A stretch of DNA of 64,000 nt from Streptomyces sp. NBC_00775 (lineage in GTDB: Bacteria > Actinomycetota > Actinomycetes > Streptomycetales > Streptomycetaceae): contig NZ_CP108938.1 in NCBI RefSeq assembly GCF_036347135.1, positions 2,666,001 to 2,730,000 of the forward strand, written 5' to 3'. The notes beneath the pieces were generated by a model, which was not told where the DNA came from, searched no databases, and saw only the letters and a list, made by a program, of their open reading frames with translations. Every line of letters begins with the position of its first letter. The stretch's first letter is position 1. Made by a program: the position numbers and the translations under genes. Shown here piece by piece: positions 50,350 to 58,965 of the stretch.

Positions 50350-51865
50350 GGGTCAGCTCCAGGAGGGCGTGGTCCGTGCCCGGCGCGCCGATCGCGCAGA
50401 GGCCGACCGGGAGGTCGCGGACCCGCAGCCGGGGCATGGTGACGGCGGGCAGCCCGGCGAGCGAGGCAAGGCAGGTGAGGCGGAGGGTTGCGGCTCGTAC
50501 GGTCTCGACCTCGGCCGGTGTCGCATCGGCGCGGGGGGCCGGGCTGCTCGTGGCGGGGAGAAGGAGCACGGTGCCGGGCGGCAGGACTTCGACGATGACC
50601 GAACGGGCGGACAGGAGCCCGGAGGTGGCGTCACGCACTTCACCCTCGGCGACCTGGCTCCCCCCGGCGAACCGGGCCTCGATGTCGGCCCCCAGCGCGC
50701 CTGGATGCTTTTCGATCCACTCCCCGTGCGCGGCCCACGCCTCGGCCGCCTGGACGGTACGGAAGGCGGGCAGCCACTCCTCCAGGTGTGGGGCCATGCC
50801 GGTGTCGGTCCGCACGAGCTCCAGGCCGGTACGGAGGGAGAGTGCCCGGCATGCCGCCTCGAAGGAAGCCCGGACCTCGGGTTCGGCGAGCGCGGTGAGG
50901 GCGTCGTCGACCAGAAGCGTGGTCACCCGGGCTTCGTCGTCCCGGGGCAGGAGCACCTTCGCCGCTGTACGCAGCAGGTCCGGGTCCCGGGCAAGCAGTC
51001 CCGCCGTGTCGAAGGACGGGGCCAGCGGGAGCAGGCCGCCGGTGGGGACGGCTCCGAGGGTGGGGCGCCAGCCGTAGAGGCCGCAGTAGGAGGCGGGGAC
51101 CCGGATCGAGCCCGCGGTGTCCGTGGCCAGCCCCAGATCCGCCCAGCCGCGGGCGACCGCCGCCGCCGGGCCGCTGCTGGAGCCGCCGGTGATCCGGCCG
51201 GGGGCGGCGGGGTTGACGGGGGTGCCGTAGTGGATGTTGGTCCCGGCGAGACTGAAGGCGAGTTCGTCGGTCTGGGCGATGCCGGCCAGCTGGGCGCCTG
51301 CGCTGAGCAATTCCCTTACCGCGTCGGCATGTCGGTGCTCCACCGGCGCATCGGCCAGCCACTGCGGGTTGCCCCCGCCGATCCGCTGTCCGGCAACGGC
51401 GAAGAGGTCCTTGACGGCAGTACGTACACCGGCGAGCGGCCCCTCCTCCGCCCCGGCGACCAGCGGCCGGCCCACGACCCGCCACACCGCGGGGTCCGGA
51501 GCCTCGTCCGCCACCGGGCTCGGCACCGCGCTGACGTGCGCGGCCGCGATCCGCCAGCCCTCCCCCGTCAGCCGCCACACCTGTGTCTGCATCCCGCGCG
51601 CCCCGTCGGCCCGCAGCGTTTCGGCGGTCAGTACGGCGACGTCCTCGGCGATCCGCACCTCATGGACGCGCTCGACCGTACGGGCCGGCGCTCCCCCGCT
51701 GCGGCCGCGACGGAAGTCCGAGATGGCCGCATGCCCGCTCAGCACCATGGAACCCTCGGCGCGCACCGTGTCCGGGGCGTCCAGGAACCAGTGGTCGAGG
51801 GCCGCCACGTCATTGGCGCCCAGGGCCTGTTCGTACGACCAGAAGGCGTTGAGGAGTTCGCTCAT
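50342..51865 (-). CDS. AtzH-like (DUF3225) domain fused to amidase-signature enzyme
   Basis: A 507-aa fusion. Residues 1-115 are a SnoaL/cystatin-like domain (LLNAFWSYEQALGANDVAAL, WRLTGEGWRIAAAHVS) of the DUF3225 family; AtzH of cyanuric acid catabolism belongs to it. Residues 125-507 are an amidase-signature domain with K152 (VKDLF), Ser 229-231 (GGSSSGP) and nucleophile S253 (DTAGSIRVPAS). It should hydrolyse an amide or ureide. The cupin gene upstream overlaps by ATGA. Confidence 0.85.
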   Translation of the reverse strand: MSELLNAFWSYEQALGANDVAALDHWFLDAPDTVRAEGSMVLSGHAAISDFRRGRSGGAPARTVERVHEVRIAEDVAVLTAETLRADGARGMQTQVWRLTGEGWRIAAAHVSAVPSPVADEAPDPAVWRVVGRPLVAGAEEGPLAGVRTAVKDLFAVAGQRIGGGNPQWLADAPVEHRHADAVRELLSAGAQLAGIAQTDELAFSLAGTNIHYGTPVNPAAPGRITGGSSSGPAAAVARGWADLGLATDTAGSIRVPASYCGLYGWRPTLGAVPTGGLLPLAPSFDTAGLLARDPDLLRTAAKVLLPRDDEARVTTLLVDDALTALAEPEVRASFEAACRALSLRTGLELVRTDTGMAPHLEEWLPAFRTVQAAEAWAAHGEWIEKHPGALGADIEARFAGGSQVAEGEVRDATSGLLSARSVIVEVLPPGTVLLLPATSSPAPRADATPAEVETVRAATLRLTCLASLAGLPAVTMPRLRVRDLPVGLCAIGAPGTDHALLELTHA

Positions 51866-52290
51866 CGGGCGGCTCCGAGGACGGCCAGGTCCGCGTCGTC
51901 GAGCACCGCGTCGGGGCCCCGCTGGATCAGGTTGGCGAAGCCCTCGTCGGGGGACATGATCGTGAGGGTGTAGAGCCGCTCGGTGGCCGAGGTGTTGGTG
52001 ATCCGGTGCTTGGAGCCGAGGGGCAGGACGAGTACATCACCCGGTGCGAGGTCGCGTTCGTGCTCGTCGCTGACCGCGCGGCCCTCGCCCGCGAGCACCA
52101 CGAAGGTCTCCACGGACTCGGGGTGCCAGTTGAGCGGTTGGGCGCCGCCCGGTTCCCACACCTCGAAGACGACGGTGGTCGGTGAGCCGTCGGCCGGTCC
52201 GGTGAGGACGGCGAGCTTGACCGTGTCGCCCGCGGTGATGTGGTGAGCGGTGATCTTGCTGAGCGGCGTGTGGAGCGGGGGGATGGCCAT
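51862..52290 (-). CDS. small cupin-domain protein
   Basis: A 142-aa single cupin. NWHPESVETFVVLAGEGRAV and GDVLVLPLGSKHRITN carry the two cupin motifs with His/Glu/His metal ligands. It could be an isomerase, a metal-dependent hydrolase or a ligand-binding accessory protein. The position between creatininase-like and amidase genes ties it to the pathway. Confidence 0.82.
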   Translation of the reverse strand: MAIPPLHTPLSKITAHHITAGDTVKLAVLTGPADGSPTTVVFEVWEPGGAQPLNWHPESVETFVVLAGEGRAVSDEHERDLAPGDVLVLPLGSKHRITNTSATERLYTLTIMSPDEGFANLIQRGPDAVLDDADLAVLGAAR

Positions 52291-52377
52291 GGCGGGTGTC
52301 CTCGACGTCAGGCGGTCAGGCAGGTGGCGGTCTTCGGACGGGTGACGGTCCGACGGTTAGTGATGGAGAGAAAGCTG

Positions 52378-53151
52378 TCAGGCGTAAGGCAGGAAGCGGG
52401 CGCATTCGCGCAGTGCGGCCGCGTTGTCGGCGATCGCGGTGTCGACGAGCTTGCGGCCGAGTTCGGGGGTGGCTCCGGTGGGGTCGCCGATGACGCCGTT
52501 GCCCGTACCGAAGTCGTCGCTCGTCCAGCCGAAGGAGACGGACTTGCCGAAGCCGACGTGCTCGTAGGCGGTCAGGTGCTCCGGGACACTCCGCTCGGCC
52601 AGCGACATGTCCACCGTCTCCGGGTGGAGGTGCAGCATCGCCGCGGTCTCGTTCAGCCCGCCGTGCACGCCCAGGCCGAGCTCGCCGGAGGGGGACACGC
52701 CGCCCTGGTCCGCGGGCAGCGCGGCGTGCAGCAGGAAGGTGAACAGACCGTACTTGGTGCGGAGTTCACGTAGGGCGACGCCCAGCAGCGCGCTGTTGCC
52801 GCCGTGTGCATTGAGGAACGCGAGCCGCCGGACGGGCCCTTTGGCGAGGGACCGTCCGAGGTCGTCCAGTACCGCGAAGAGCGTCGCGGCGCTGAGCCAC
52901 AGTGTCCCGGGCGACCAGGCGTGTTCGTCGGACTTGGTGTACGCGAGGCCCGGCAGCAGGGTGATGTCGCAGCTGTCGGAGGCGGCCAGGGCCGCACCCT
53001 CCGCTATCGCCTCCGCCATGAAGTAATCCGTGGCGACGGGCAGATGGGGCCCGTGCTGCTCGATCGCGCCGACGGGGAGGACGGCCACGGTGTCGGCGGA
53101 CAGGTCAGTGACCGACGGTCCACTGAGGTCGGTGAAACGCGTGAAGGTCAT
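52378..53151 (-). CDS. creatininase-family protein
   Basis: A 257-aa creatininase-fold amidohydrolase. PVGAIEQHGPHLPVATDY holds Glu, His and Asp metal ligands, NAHGGNSAL another His, and GVHGGLNETAAML the last Glu. Family members open cyclic amides (creatinine), remove formyl groups (MftE and ArfB types) or lyse peptides. Ring opening of a lactam-like intermediate fits the cluster. An 87-bp gap follows before the cupin gene. Confidence 0.87.
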   Translation of the reverse strand: MTFTRFTDLSGPSVTDLSADTVAVLPVGAIEQHGPHLPVATDYFMAEAIAEGAALAASDSCDITLLPGLAYTKSDEHAWSPGTLWLSAATLFAVLDDLGRSLAKGPVRRLAFLNAHGGNSALLGVALRELRTKYGLFTFLLHAALPADQGGVSPSGELGLGVHGGLNETAAMLHLHPETVDMSLAERSVPEHLTAYEHVGFGKSVSFGWTSDDFGTGNGVIGDPTGATPELGRKLVDTAIADNAAALRECARFLPYA

Positions 53152-53153
53152 GG

Positions 53154-54551
53154 TCAGCGCGCTCCCAGGAGGTGGCCGGGGTTGAGCAGCCCCAGCGGGT
53201 CGGCGGTGCGAGCGGCGGCGCGGGCGAGGTCGAGGCGCCGGTCGACGTACCAGTTGTGGACGTCGTGGACACCGACGCCCAGCGCCTCCAGGGCGGCGAT
53301 CCCCTCGTACACGGCGGCTTCACCCTGGTAGTGCGCCATCAGCATGCCGACGGTCCCCGAGCGCATCCCCTCCAGGTGCAGCACCGTCCCGGGGAAGACG
53401 GCCTTGACCGCTGCCGGGTCGCCGAGCAGTACGTCGCCGCCGATCTCCAGGTGGAAGTAGCCGTCCTGGGCCTTCATCAGGTGGTACGTGGGGTGGTTGA
53501 AGGAGAGCGAGGAGATGAGGGCGGGGCCGCGCGGTGCGGGACGTACCTCGGTCACCCGGCCGCCGTGCTTCTCGATGATCGCGCGGGCGTCGTCCTCGGC
53601 CCGCTCCTCGATGATCGCGCGGACGCTGAGCGCGGCCGGGTCGAGGGCCGGGTCGGCCTCGAAGGTCTCGACGAGGCCGGGCTCGTCGAGGGAGACCAGG
53701 CGCGGGGCGGGCTCCAAACGTACGAGGTCGCCGAGTGCGGCGGTGGCGGAGGTCCACGTGTCGAAGGAGGTGAAAAGGCCGGTCCAGACGCGAGCCGGCT
53801 GAAGTGCGACGGTCGCGGTCGTAGTGATGCCGGTGGTGCCGTAGGCGTGGATGTACGGGAGGGCTTCCTCGCCGCGTACGGTGAAGGGCTCGGCCTCCGC
53901 CGTGCACGGGACGACGGTCAACTCCCGCACAAAACCGTCCCCGTTGGTGCCGTTGGCGAGCGATCCCGTGCCGCCGTTCCCACCACAGAGGAAGCCGCCG
54001 AGCGATGTCCCGAAGGTGGAGGGGAACATCCACAGCTCCTGGCCCAGCGTGCGCGCATGCGCCTCCAGGTCGGACATCTTCGCGCCCGCCTCGGCCCTGA
54101 TCCACCCGTCGCCCGCGCCCAGGATGCGTCCGCATCCGGTGAGGTCGAGGACGGCGCCACCGTGGAGCGGGATCGCCTGGCCGTAGTTGCCGGTGCCTTT
54201 GCCGCGCGGGGTGAGCGGGATACGCAGGCGGTGGGCGAGGGCGACGAGGGGCTGGACCTGCTCGTACGACGACGGGCGCAGCACCACCTCGGCGCGACCG
54301 GCGGGGAGCTTGGCGGCGAGGATCGGCGACATGTGCGCCCAGTCGCGGGACGCCTTGTCGAGGGCGGAGTCCTCGCGTACGACGGCATCATCACCCAGGA
54401 GTGCGGCGGCCTCCGTACAGAATGCGTCGATGCCGGGGGTGCGGTGCGTGGCACCTGGGCCGGCGCCCACCATCGCGTCGTCCGCGACCAGTTCGGTCAT
54501 CCGGCGCAGTTCGGCGGCGGACAGGGTCGTGCCCTTGGGGTCGACGGCCAT
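53154..54551 (-). CDS. FAD-binding PCMH-type oxidoreductase
   Basis: A 465-aa FAD-linked oxidase. The PCMH domain has RPSSYEQVQPLVALAHRLRI, PRGKGTGNYGQAIPLHGG and SLGGFLCGGNGGTGSL; a C-terminal cap ends DPLGLLNPGHLLG. Relatives include D-lactate dehydrogenase, alkyldihydroxyacetone synthase and vanillyl-alcohol oxidase-type flavoproteins. No BBE histidine/cysteine double-linkage motif is evident. It probably oxidises a C-OH or C-N bond of the transported substrate. ATG shares a base with the upstream stop. Confidence 0.87.
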   Translation of the reverse strand: MAVDPKGTTLSAAELRRMTELVADDAMVGAGPGATHRTPGIDAFCTEAAALLGDDAVVREDSALDKASRDWAHMSPILAAKLPAGRAEVVLRPSSYEQVQPLVALAHRLRIPLTPRGKGTGNYGQAIPLHGGAVLDLTGCGRILGAGDGWIRAEAGAKMSDLEAHARTLGQELWMFPSTFGTSLGGFLCGGNGGTGSLANGTNGDGFVRELTVVPCTAEAEPFTVRGEEALPYIHAYGTTGITTTATVALQPARVWTGLFTSFDTWTSATAALGDLVRLEPAPRLVSLDEPGLVETFEADPALDPAALSVRAIIEERAEDDARAIIEKHGGRVTEVRPAPRGPALISSLSFNHPTYHLMKAQDGYFHLEIGGDVLLGDPAAVKAVFPGTVLHLEGMRSGTVGMLMAHYQGEAAVYEGIAALEALGVGVHDVHNWYVDRRLDLARAAARTADPLGLLNPGHLLGAR

Positions 54552-55720
54552 CACTTCATTCCGATCTTGGTGTCGATGAATGCGTTGGTCGCCAGATCGT
54601 CGGCGCTCAGCCCGGCCGGGATCTTGACGCCGCTCTTGGCGAGGATCGGTCCGAAGGTCTTCAGGGAGTCGGTCACCCGCTTCTTGTCGAAGCTCGCGAT
54701 CGATCCGTCGGCCTCGTTGCCGAGGATGCCGAGCTTGACCATCTCCTTGGCGGCGTACTGGCCGGTGCCCTTGGAGTAGACCCAGCTCGTGCCGTACTGC
54801 TTCACGATGTCGTCGATGAGCGTGACCGCGGTGTCCGGTGCGGCGGCGAAGTCGGCGGCCGACTGCTGGATGACGGGGACCAGCTTCTTCAGGCAGGGGC
54901 CGAGCTTCTTCAGCGCACCGGTGCGGACGGAGAGTGCCTCCGGGTAGACGGTGTAGCCGACATCGGACAGCAGCTGGAACTTGACCGGCTTCTTCCAGGC
55001 GGCGACCTCGTGCTCGTAGAGGTACGGTTCCGCGGTCGCGAAGCCCTGCTGCGCGATGGAGGGGTCGGCGACGAAACGGGACGGCGCACTGTCGTAACTC
55101 CCGTCCAGCTGGCTCTTCTTGATGAGCCCCTTCGCCACCAGCATCGGGGCGAAGACCTCGCCGTCGCGGTAGACGACCTTGGCGCCGCTCTTGCCGATGT
55201 CGGCGACGGTCTTCCAGTCCGGGTGGGTCTTGGGGTCCCACATCAGGACCTGCGGGCTCTTCTTCATCAGCGCGGCGACCGCGGTGACGGGCCGCTTGCC
55301 GGCTGTCTGGATGGCGCTGTCGGTGGTGACCATGCCGAGAGTGATGGACTGGTCGATGTACATCTCCGAGGCGGGGGTCTGGTATCCGACGGCCGAACCG
55401 CCGGCCCGTACCTGGATCTTGACGCCGGTGTCCTTGCCGCCGATGACGAGGGGGCCGGTGACCCGCTTCTTGTCGGTGTCGACGGTGTAGCCGGGGCCGA
55501 CGAGGTTGTAGATCGGACCGTGTTCGGCCTCGGGCTCCCAGTCGGCCTGGACGACGACGGTGGCGGGACAGACCTTGTCGAGGCGCAGGGCAGCGGGGGC
55601 GGGCTTGAGGTCGGCGGACGAACCGGCGCTGGTGCTGGCGCCGGCGCCGCAGCCGGTGGCGGCGAGAAGGAGCGAGGCGCTCAGTCCCGCAACAAGGCTT
55701 CTTCTGGCGGAAATTGGCAT
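54551..55720 (-). CDS. ABC transporter substrate-binding lipoprotein (NMT1/SsuA/ThiY-like)
   Basis: A 389-aa lipoprotein: signal peptide with ASLLLAATGC lipobox, then a binding domain. VVVQADWEPEAEHGPIYNLV, a long linker and FVADPSIAQQGFATAEPYLY are typical of the family that binds sulfonates, nitrate, pyrimidine precursors or riboflavin. With the permease and ATPase upstream it forms a complete importer. A 179-bp gap with a dispersed repeat separates it from the permease. Confidence 0.88.
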   Translation of the reverse strand: MPISARRSLVAGLSASLLLAATGCGAGASTSAGSSADLKPAPAALRLDKVCPATVVVQADWEPEAEHGPIYNLVGPGYTVDTDKKRVTGPLVIGGKDTGVKIQVRAGGSAVGYQTPASEMYIDQSITLGMVTTDSAIQTAGKRPVTAVAALMKKSPQVLMWDPKTHPDWKTVADIGKSGAKVVYRDGEVFAPMLVAKGLIKKSQLDGSYDSAPSRFVADPSIAQQGFATAEPYLYEHEVAAWKKPVKFQLLSDVGYTVYPEALSVRTGALKKLGPCLKKLVPVIQQSAADFAAAPDTAVTLIDDIVKQYGTSWVYSKGTGQYAAKEMVKLGILGNEADGSIASFDKKRVTDSLKTFGPILAKSGVKIPAGLSADDLATNAFIDTKIGMK

Positions 55721-55800
55721 GGCTGTCTCCCAGGAGGGGCTCTGACGAGGAAGCGGAGAGGGGGTGGGGCCGGCTCAGCAGGTCGGGTGAAGTCCGCTGC

Positions 55801-55872
55801 GGTTGGGAAGCGCCCTGAAGGGGCGCGGGGAACTGCGCGACCAGCCACGACGGTGCCGCAGACGGTCGACGG
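55801..55872. repeat. Streptomyces dispersed intergenic repeat
   Basis: GGAAGCGCCCTGAAGGGGCG followed by CGGGGAACTGCGCGACCAGC and CACGACGG is a sequence I recognise as very common between Streptomyces genes. GCGCCC (55810-55815) and GGGCGC (55821-55826) form its hairpin. It lies inside the importer operon, between permease and binding-protein genes. Confidence 0.75.
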
Positions 55873-55899
55873 CATATCGCGGCACTTCCAGCGGAGCGC

Positions 55900-56919
55900 T
55901 CAGCTGCGGCCGGACGCGTGCCAGGAACCGATGGCGAGGCGGGACAGGAACGTGAAGAGCGCGAAGACGGCGACCCCGAAGAGGGAGGCGAGGATGATCG
56001 CCGCGAAGAGGTCCTCGGACTGGAGCCGTGAGCGGTAGACGTCGAGGAGGGTGCCGATGCCGGGCGCGCCCTGCTTGAAGAACATGTCGCCGACGATCGC
56101 GCCGATGACGGAGAGCCCGGAGGAGGTGCGCAGCCCGGTGAAGAGGGCGGGGAGCGCTGCGGGCAGTTCCAGCTTGCGCAGGCGGGCCCAGCGGCTCGCC
56201 TTCTGGAGGGTGAAGAGGTCGTGGTGGGCGCGGTCCACGGACTGCAGTCCGAAGAGGGTGTTCGCGATCAGCGGGAAGAGGGCGATGAGGACACAGACGA
56301 CGACCCGGCTGGTGAAGCCGAAGCCGAACCAGAGGCCGATGAGGGGGACGATGGCGAGGATCGGGACGGTCTGCAGGATGACGGCGTAGGGATAGAGGGA
56401 GCGCTCCAGCCAGCGGGCGCGGCTCATCACGACGGCCCCGGTGATGCCGAGGGCGGCGGCGATGGCAAGCCCGGCGAGAGCGACCTGCGCGGTGAGGGCG
56501 AGGGCCTGGAGCATGGGCTGGAGGTGGGTCCAGTCGAGGACGGCGACCTGGAGGACCTGATGCGGGGGCGGCACGAGGAAGCGGCGGGCGGGGGCGAGGA
56601 GCAGGTAACTCACCGCGTACCAGAGGCCGATGGCGACAGCGAGCGAGCCGATGGGGGCGAGCAGGGCTACGGGGCCCCGGCGTGCCCGGACGGACACCTC
56701 GGCGGCCGGGAAAGTCGCGGCCGTGGCGTCGGCGGCAGCATCGGACTGGTGCACGGGGGTCTTCCCCTCGTGGGCCGGAGCGGCAGCGTTCGAACCGGTG
56801 ACGGCCGGTTCGCAAGCGGCAGACGGTTCGCCGCTCGGACCGACTGCGACGGAGGCGGCAGTGGTTGCGTGGGCGGTCGGCGCGTCGGCGGGCGTGGCAG
56901 CCGGGGTGTTCGTGGTCAC
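55900..56919 (-). CDS. ABC transporter permease (SsuC/TauC type)
   Basis: A 339-aa permease. The first 80 residues are an Ala/Thr/Pro-rich cytoplasmic extension that most family members lack. Six helices follow, with GLTGLRTSSGLSVIGAIVGD-like GLRTSSGLSVIGAIVGDMFF and a coupling loop near RKLELPAALPALFTG. GTG 56919 overlaps the ATPase stop. Confidence 0.9.
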   Translation of the reverse strand: MTTNTPAATPADAPTAHATTAASVAVGPSGEPSAACEPAVTGSNAAAPAHEGKTPVHQSDAAADATAATFPAAEVSVRARRGPVALLAPIGSLAVAIGLWYAVSYLLLAPARRFLVPPPHQVLQVAVLDWTHLQPMLQALALTAQVALAGLAIAAALGITGAVVMSRARWLERSLYPYAVILQTVPILAIVPLIGLWFGFGFTSRVVVCVLIALFPLIANTLFGLQSVDRAHHDLFTLQKASRWARLRKLELPAALPALFTGLRTSSGLSVIGAIVGDMFFKQGAPGIGTLLDVYRSRLQSEDLFAAIILASLFGVAVFALFTFLSRLAIGSWHASGRS

Positions 56920-57662
56920 TGGGCGTCTCCTCGCAGGGCCTCGGAGACCGCGCCCGCGATCGCGGCGAACTCCGGTTCGTAACGCAGCGATGCGGGCCTG
57001 GGGTGGGCGAACGGGACCTCGAACTCGGCGGTGATGCGTCCAGGTCGGGCCGACATCACCACGACCCGGTTGGCGAGGAACACCGCCTCGGTCACCGAGT
57101 GTGTGATGAAGAGACCCGCGAATCCCGTCTCCGCGAAGATCCGCTGGAGCTCCTCCTGCATACGAAGCCGGGTCATCTCGTCCAGCGCGCCGAAGGGTTC
57201 GTCGAAGAGGAAGAGCGCGGGGCTCATCATCAGCGCGCGGGCCAGCGAGACCCGCATCCGCATTCCGCCCGAGAGCTGTCCCGGCAGCTGCTTCTCGAAG
57301 CCGTCGAGGCCGACGAGACGGATGGCGTCCATGGCGCGCTCGTGCCGTTCGGCCTTGGGACGGCCGGCCAGTTCGGCCGGCAGCGCCACATTGGCGAGGA
57401 CGCTGCGCCAGGGCAGCAGGGTGGCGTCCTGGAACACGTAACCGATGTCGCCGCCCGGGGCGCTGATCTCGCCCGCGCTGGGGGCGTCGAGACCGGAGGC
57501 GAGCCGCAGCAGGGTGGACTTGCCGCATCCGGAGGGGCCCACGACCGCCACGAACTCCCCTGCCCCGACGCGGAGATCCACGCCCGAGAGTGCGGTGGTT
57601 CCGCTGTCGAAACGCTTGTCGACGGCTACGAAACTCAGCGCCGTCTGCACTGCTGTCGCCAC
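56916..57662 (-). CDS. ABC transporter ATP-binding protein (SsuB/TauB type)
   Basis: A 248-aa ATPase. Walker A GPSGCGKST, Q-loop FQDATLLPW, signature LSGGMRMRVSLARA, Walker B LFLFDEPFGALD and H-loop ITHS are present. It opens the 9-gene operon that runs to 48539. The operator at 57699 lies 37 bp upstream of its GTG start. Confidence 0.94.
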   Translation of the reverse strand: MATAVQTALSFVAVDKRFDSGTTALSGVDLRVGAGEFVAVVGPSGCGKSTLLRLASGLDAPSAGEISAPGGDIGYVFQDATLLPWRSVLANVALPAELAGRPKAERHERAMDAIRLVGLDGFEKQLPGQLSGGMRMRVSLARALMMSPALFLFDEPFGALDEMTRLRMQEELQRIFAETGFAGLFITHSVTEAVFLANRVVVMSARPGRITAEFEVPFAHPRPASLRYEPEFAAIAGAVSEALRGDAQ

Positions 57663-57698
57663 GTCGACTCCTTCCTGTGGGCCCTGGAGCGTTCACTG

Positions 57699-57720
57699 AT
57701 GTTCGTAGCATCAACATTCA
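57699..57720. promoter_or_regulatory. operator upstream of importer-amidase operon
   Basis: ATGTTCGTAGCATCAACATTCA. It matches the sequence at 60368-60389 at 19 or 20 of 22 positions, including the ATGTT...AACAT inverted arms. It sits between the ATPase start and the amidohydrolase end. Confidence 0.75.
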
Positions 57721-57762
57721 TTGTTTCGGAGGGGTGTCCCGGACGTTTACGCCCGGGACCAG

Positions 57763-58965
57763 TCAGAGCACTTCGCGGATCACCGTGGTACGGCTCACCG
57801 CCCGCCCGCCCTTGAAAACGATCCGGTCCGGGTACGAGGCGCCGACAACCCCGGAGAGCGAGTCGGCCCGTACGGCGAGGAGGTCAGCGATCGCACCCTC
57901 GTACGGCCCCGCGGCGGGTAGCCCGAGGACCGTGCGGGCGCCGGTGGTCACCGCGTGGACGGCCTCAGGAAGCGTCAAGTGACCTGCCGCGACGAGGAGT
58001 CCGGCGGTCTCCAGGGGGTCGGCCCTGCCCACCGGGTTGAAGGGGTCGCGGATGTTGTCGCCGCCCCCGGCCAGGGGCACGCCCGCGTCCAGGAGGGCGC
58101 GTACGGCGGTCAGACCGCGGGGGGTGCGGGCAGGGGTGTCGCGGCCCTGGAGGTAGAGGTTGGTGAGCGGCAGTGCGACGACCCCGATCCCGGATGCCGC
58201 CGCCTCCTTGGCGATCCGGGCGGCATCGGCCGGGTCCAGGCCGCCCAGTCCCACGCAGTGGCTGGCGGTCGCACCGTGGGCGAAGCCCCGCTCCCGTACC
58301 GCCTGGGCGAGCAGCAGCAGATCCTTCGGGTCCGGACGGAGATGCTCGTCCGCGTGCAGATCGACGCCGACGCCGTGCCGCTCGGCGATGGTCAAGGCGC
58401 GGGCGACAGCGGCCTGCGGGTCGTCGGAGAGGTGCGGGCAGCCACCGAGCAAGTCGGCCCCCAACTCCAGTGCCTCGTCGAGGACTTCGTCGGGCGCCTC
58501 GACGTGCAGTACGGCGATCTGCAGGGCAACCCGCTCGCTCAGCTCCTCGCGCAGCCGCAGCAGCGCCCGCAGCCCTCGGAGCGGATCGGGGCCGGGCAGG
58601 ACGTCGGCGTGGGTGCGGACGGCGGTCGCACCGTTGGCGACCAGCTCGTCCAGCGCGCGGCGGGCCCTGACCAGCACGTCCTCCTCCGTCACCTGCTCGG
58701 CATAGCCGCTCCAGGCGGCGACCGCCCCCGGCAGGTCGCAGGGCGGTGCACCGGCCAGGTCCCAGGTGAGGGCCTTGTCGAGGTGGGCGTGGGGTTCGGC
58801 GGGGGCGGGCAGCAGCAGGAAGCCGGAGAGGTCCATCTCCTCGCACAAGGAGGGGAGTTGACCGGTCGGCGCGACGGCCGACACCCGCCCGTCCTCGATC
58901 AGTACGTCCCGGACCTGTCCTTCGGGCAGCCGCGCCCCGCGCAGCAGCAGTGCCGTCGCCGTCAT
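57763..58965 (-). CDS. cytosine deaminase/AtzC-like amidohydrolase
   Basis: A 400-aa amidohydrolase. The metal motif EPHAHLDKAL, then VDLHADEHL, ASHCVGLGG and GGDNIRDPFNPVG match the CodA branch, where the aspartate reads GHDDVFDPW-like. Members deaminate cytosine, isoguanine, creatinine or remove N-alkyl groups from triazines (AtzC). It should hydrolyse an amine from a nitrogen ring. ATG 58965 follows GAGGAGGCACG and overlaps the upstream stop. Confidence 0.9.
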   Translation of the reverse strand: MTATALLLRGARLPEGQVRDVLIEDGRVSAVAPTGQLPSLCEEMDLSGFLLLPAPAEPHAHLDKALTWDLAGAPPCDLPGAVAAWSGYAEQVTEEDVLVRARRALDELVANGATAVRTHADVLPGPDPLRGLRALLRLREELSERVALQIAVLHVEAPDEVLDEALELGADLLGGCPHLSDDPQAAVARALTIAERHGVGVDLHADEHLRPDPKDLLLLAQAVRERGFAHGATASHCVGLGGLDPADAARIAKEAAASGIGVVALPLTNLYLQGRDTPARTPRGLTAVRALLDAGVPLAGGGDNIRDPFNPVGRADPLETAGLLVAAGHLTLPEAVHAVTTGARTVLGLPAAGPYEGAIADLLAVRADSLSGVVGASYPDRIVFKGGRAVSRTTVIREVL

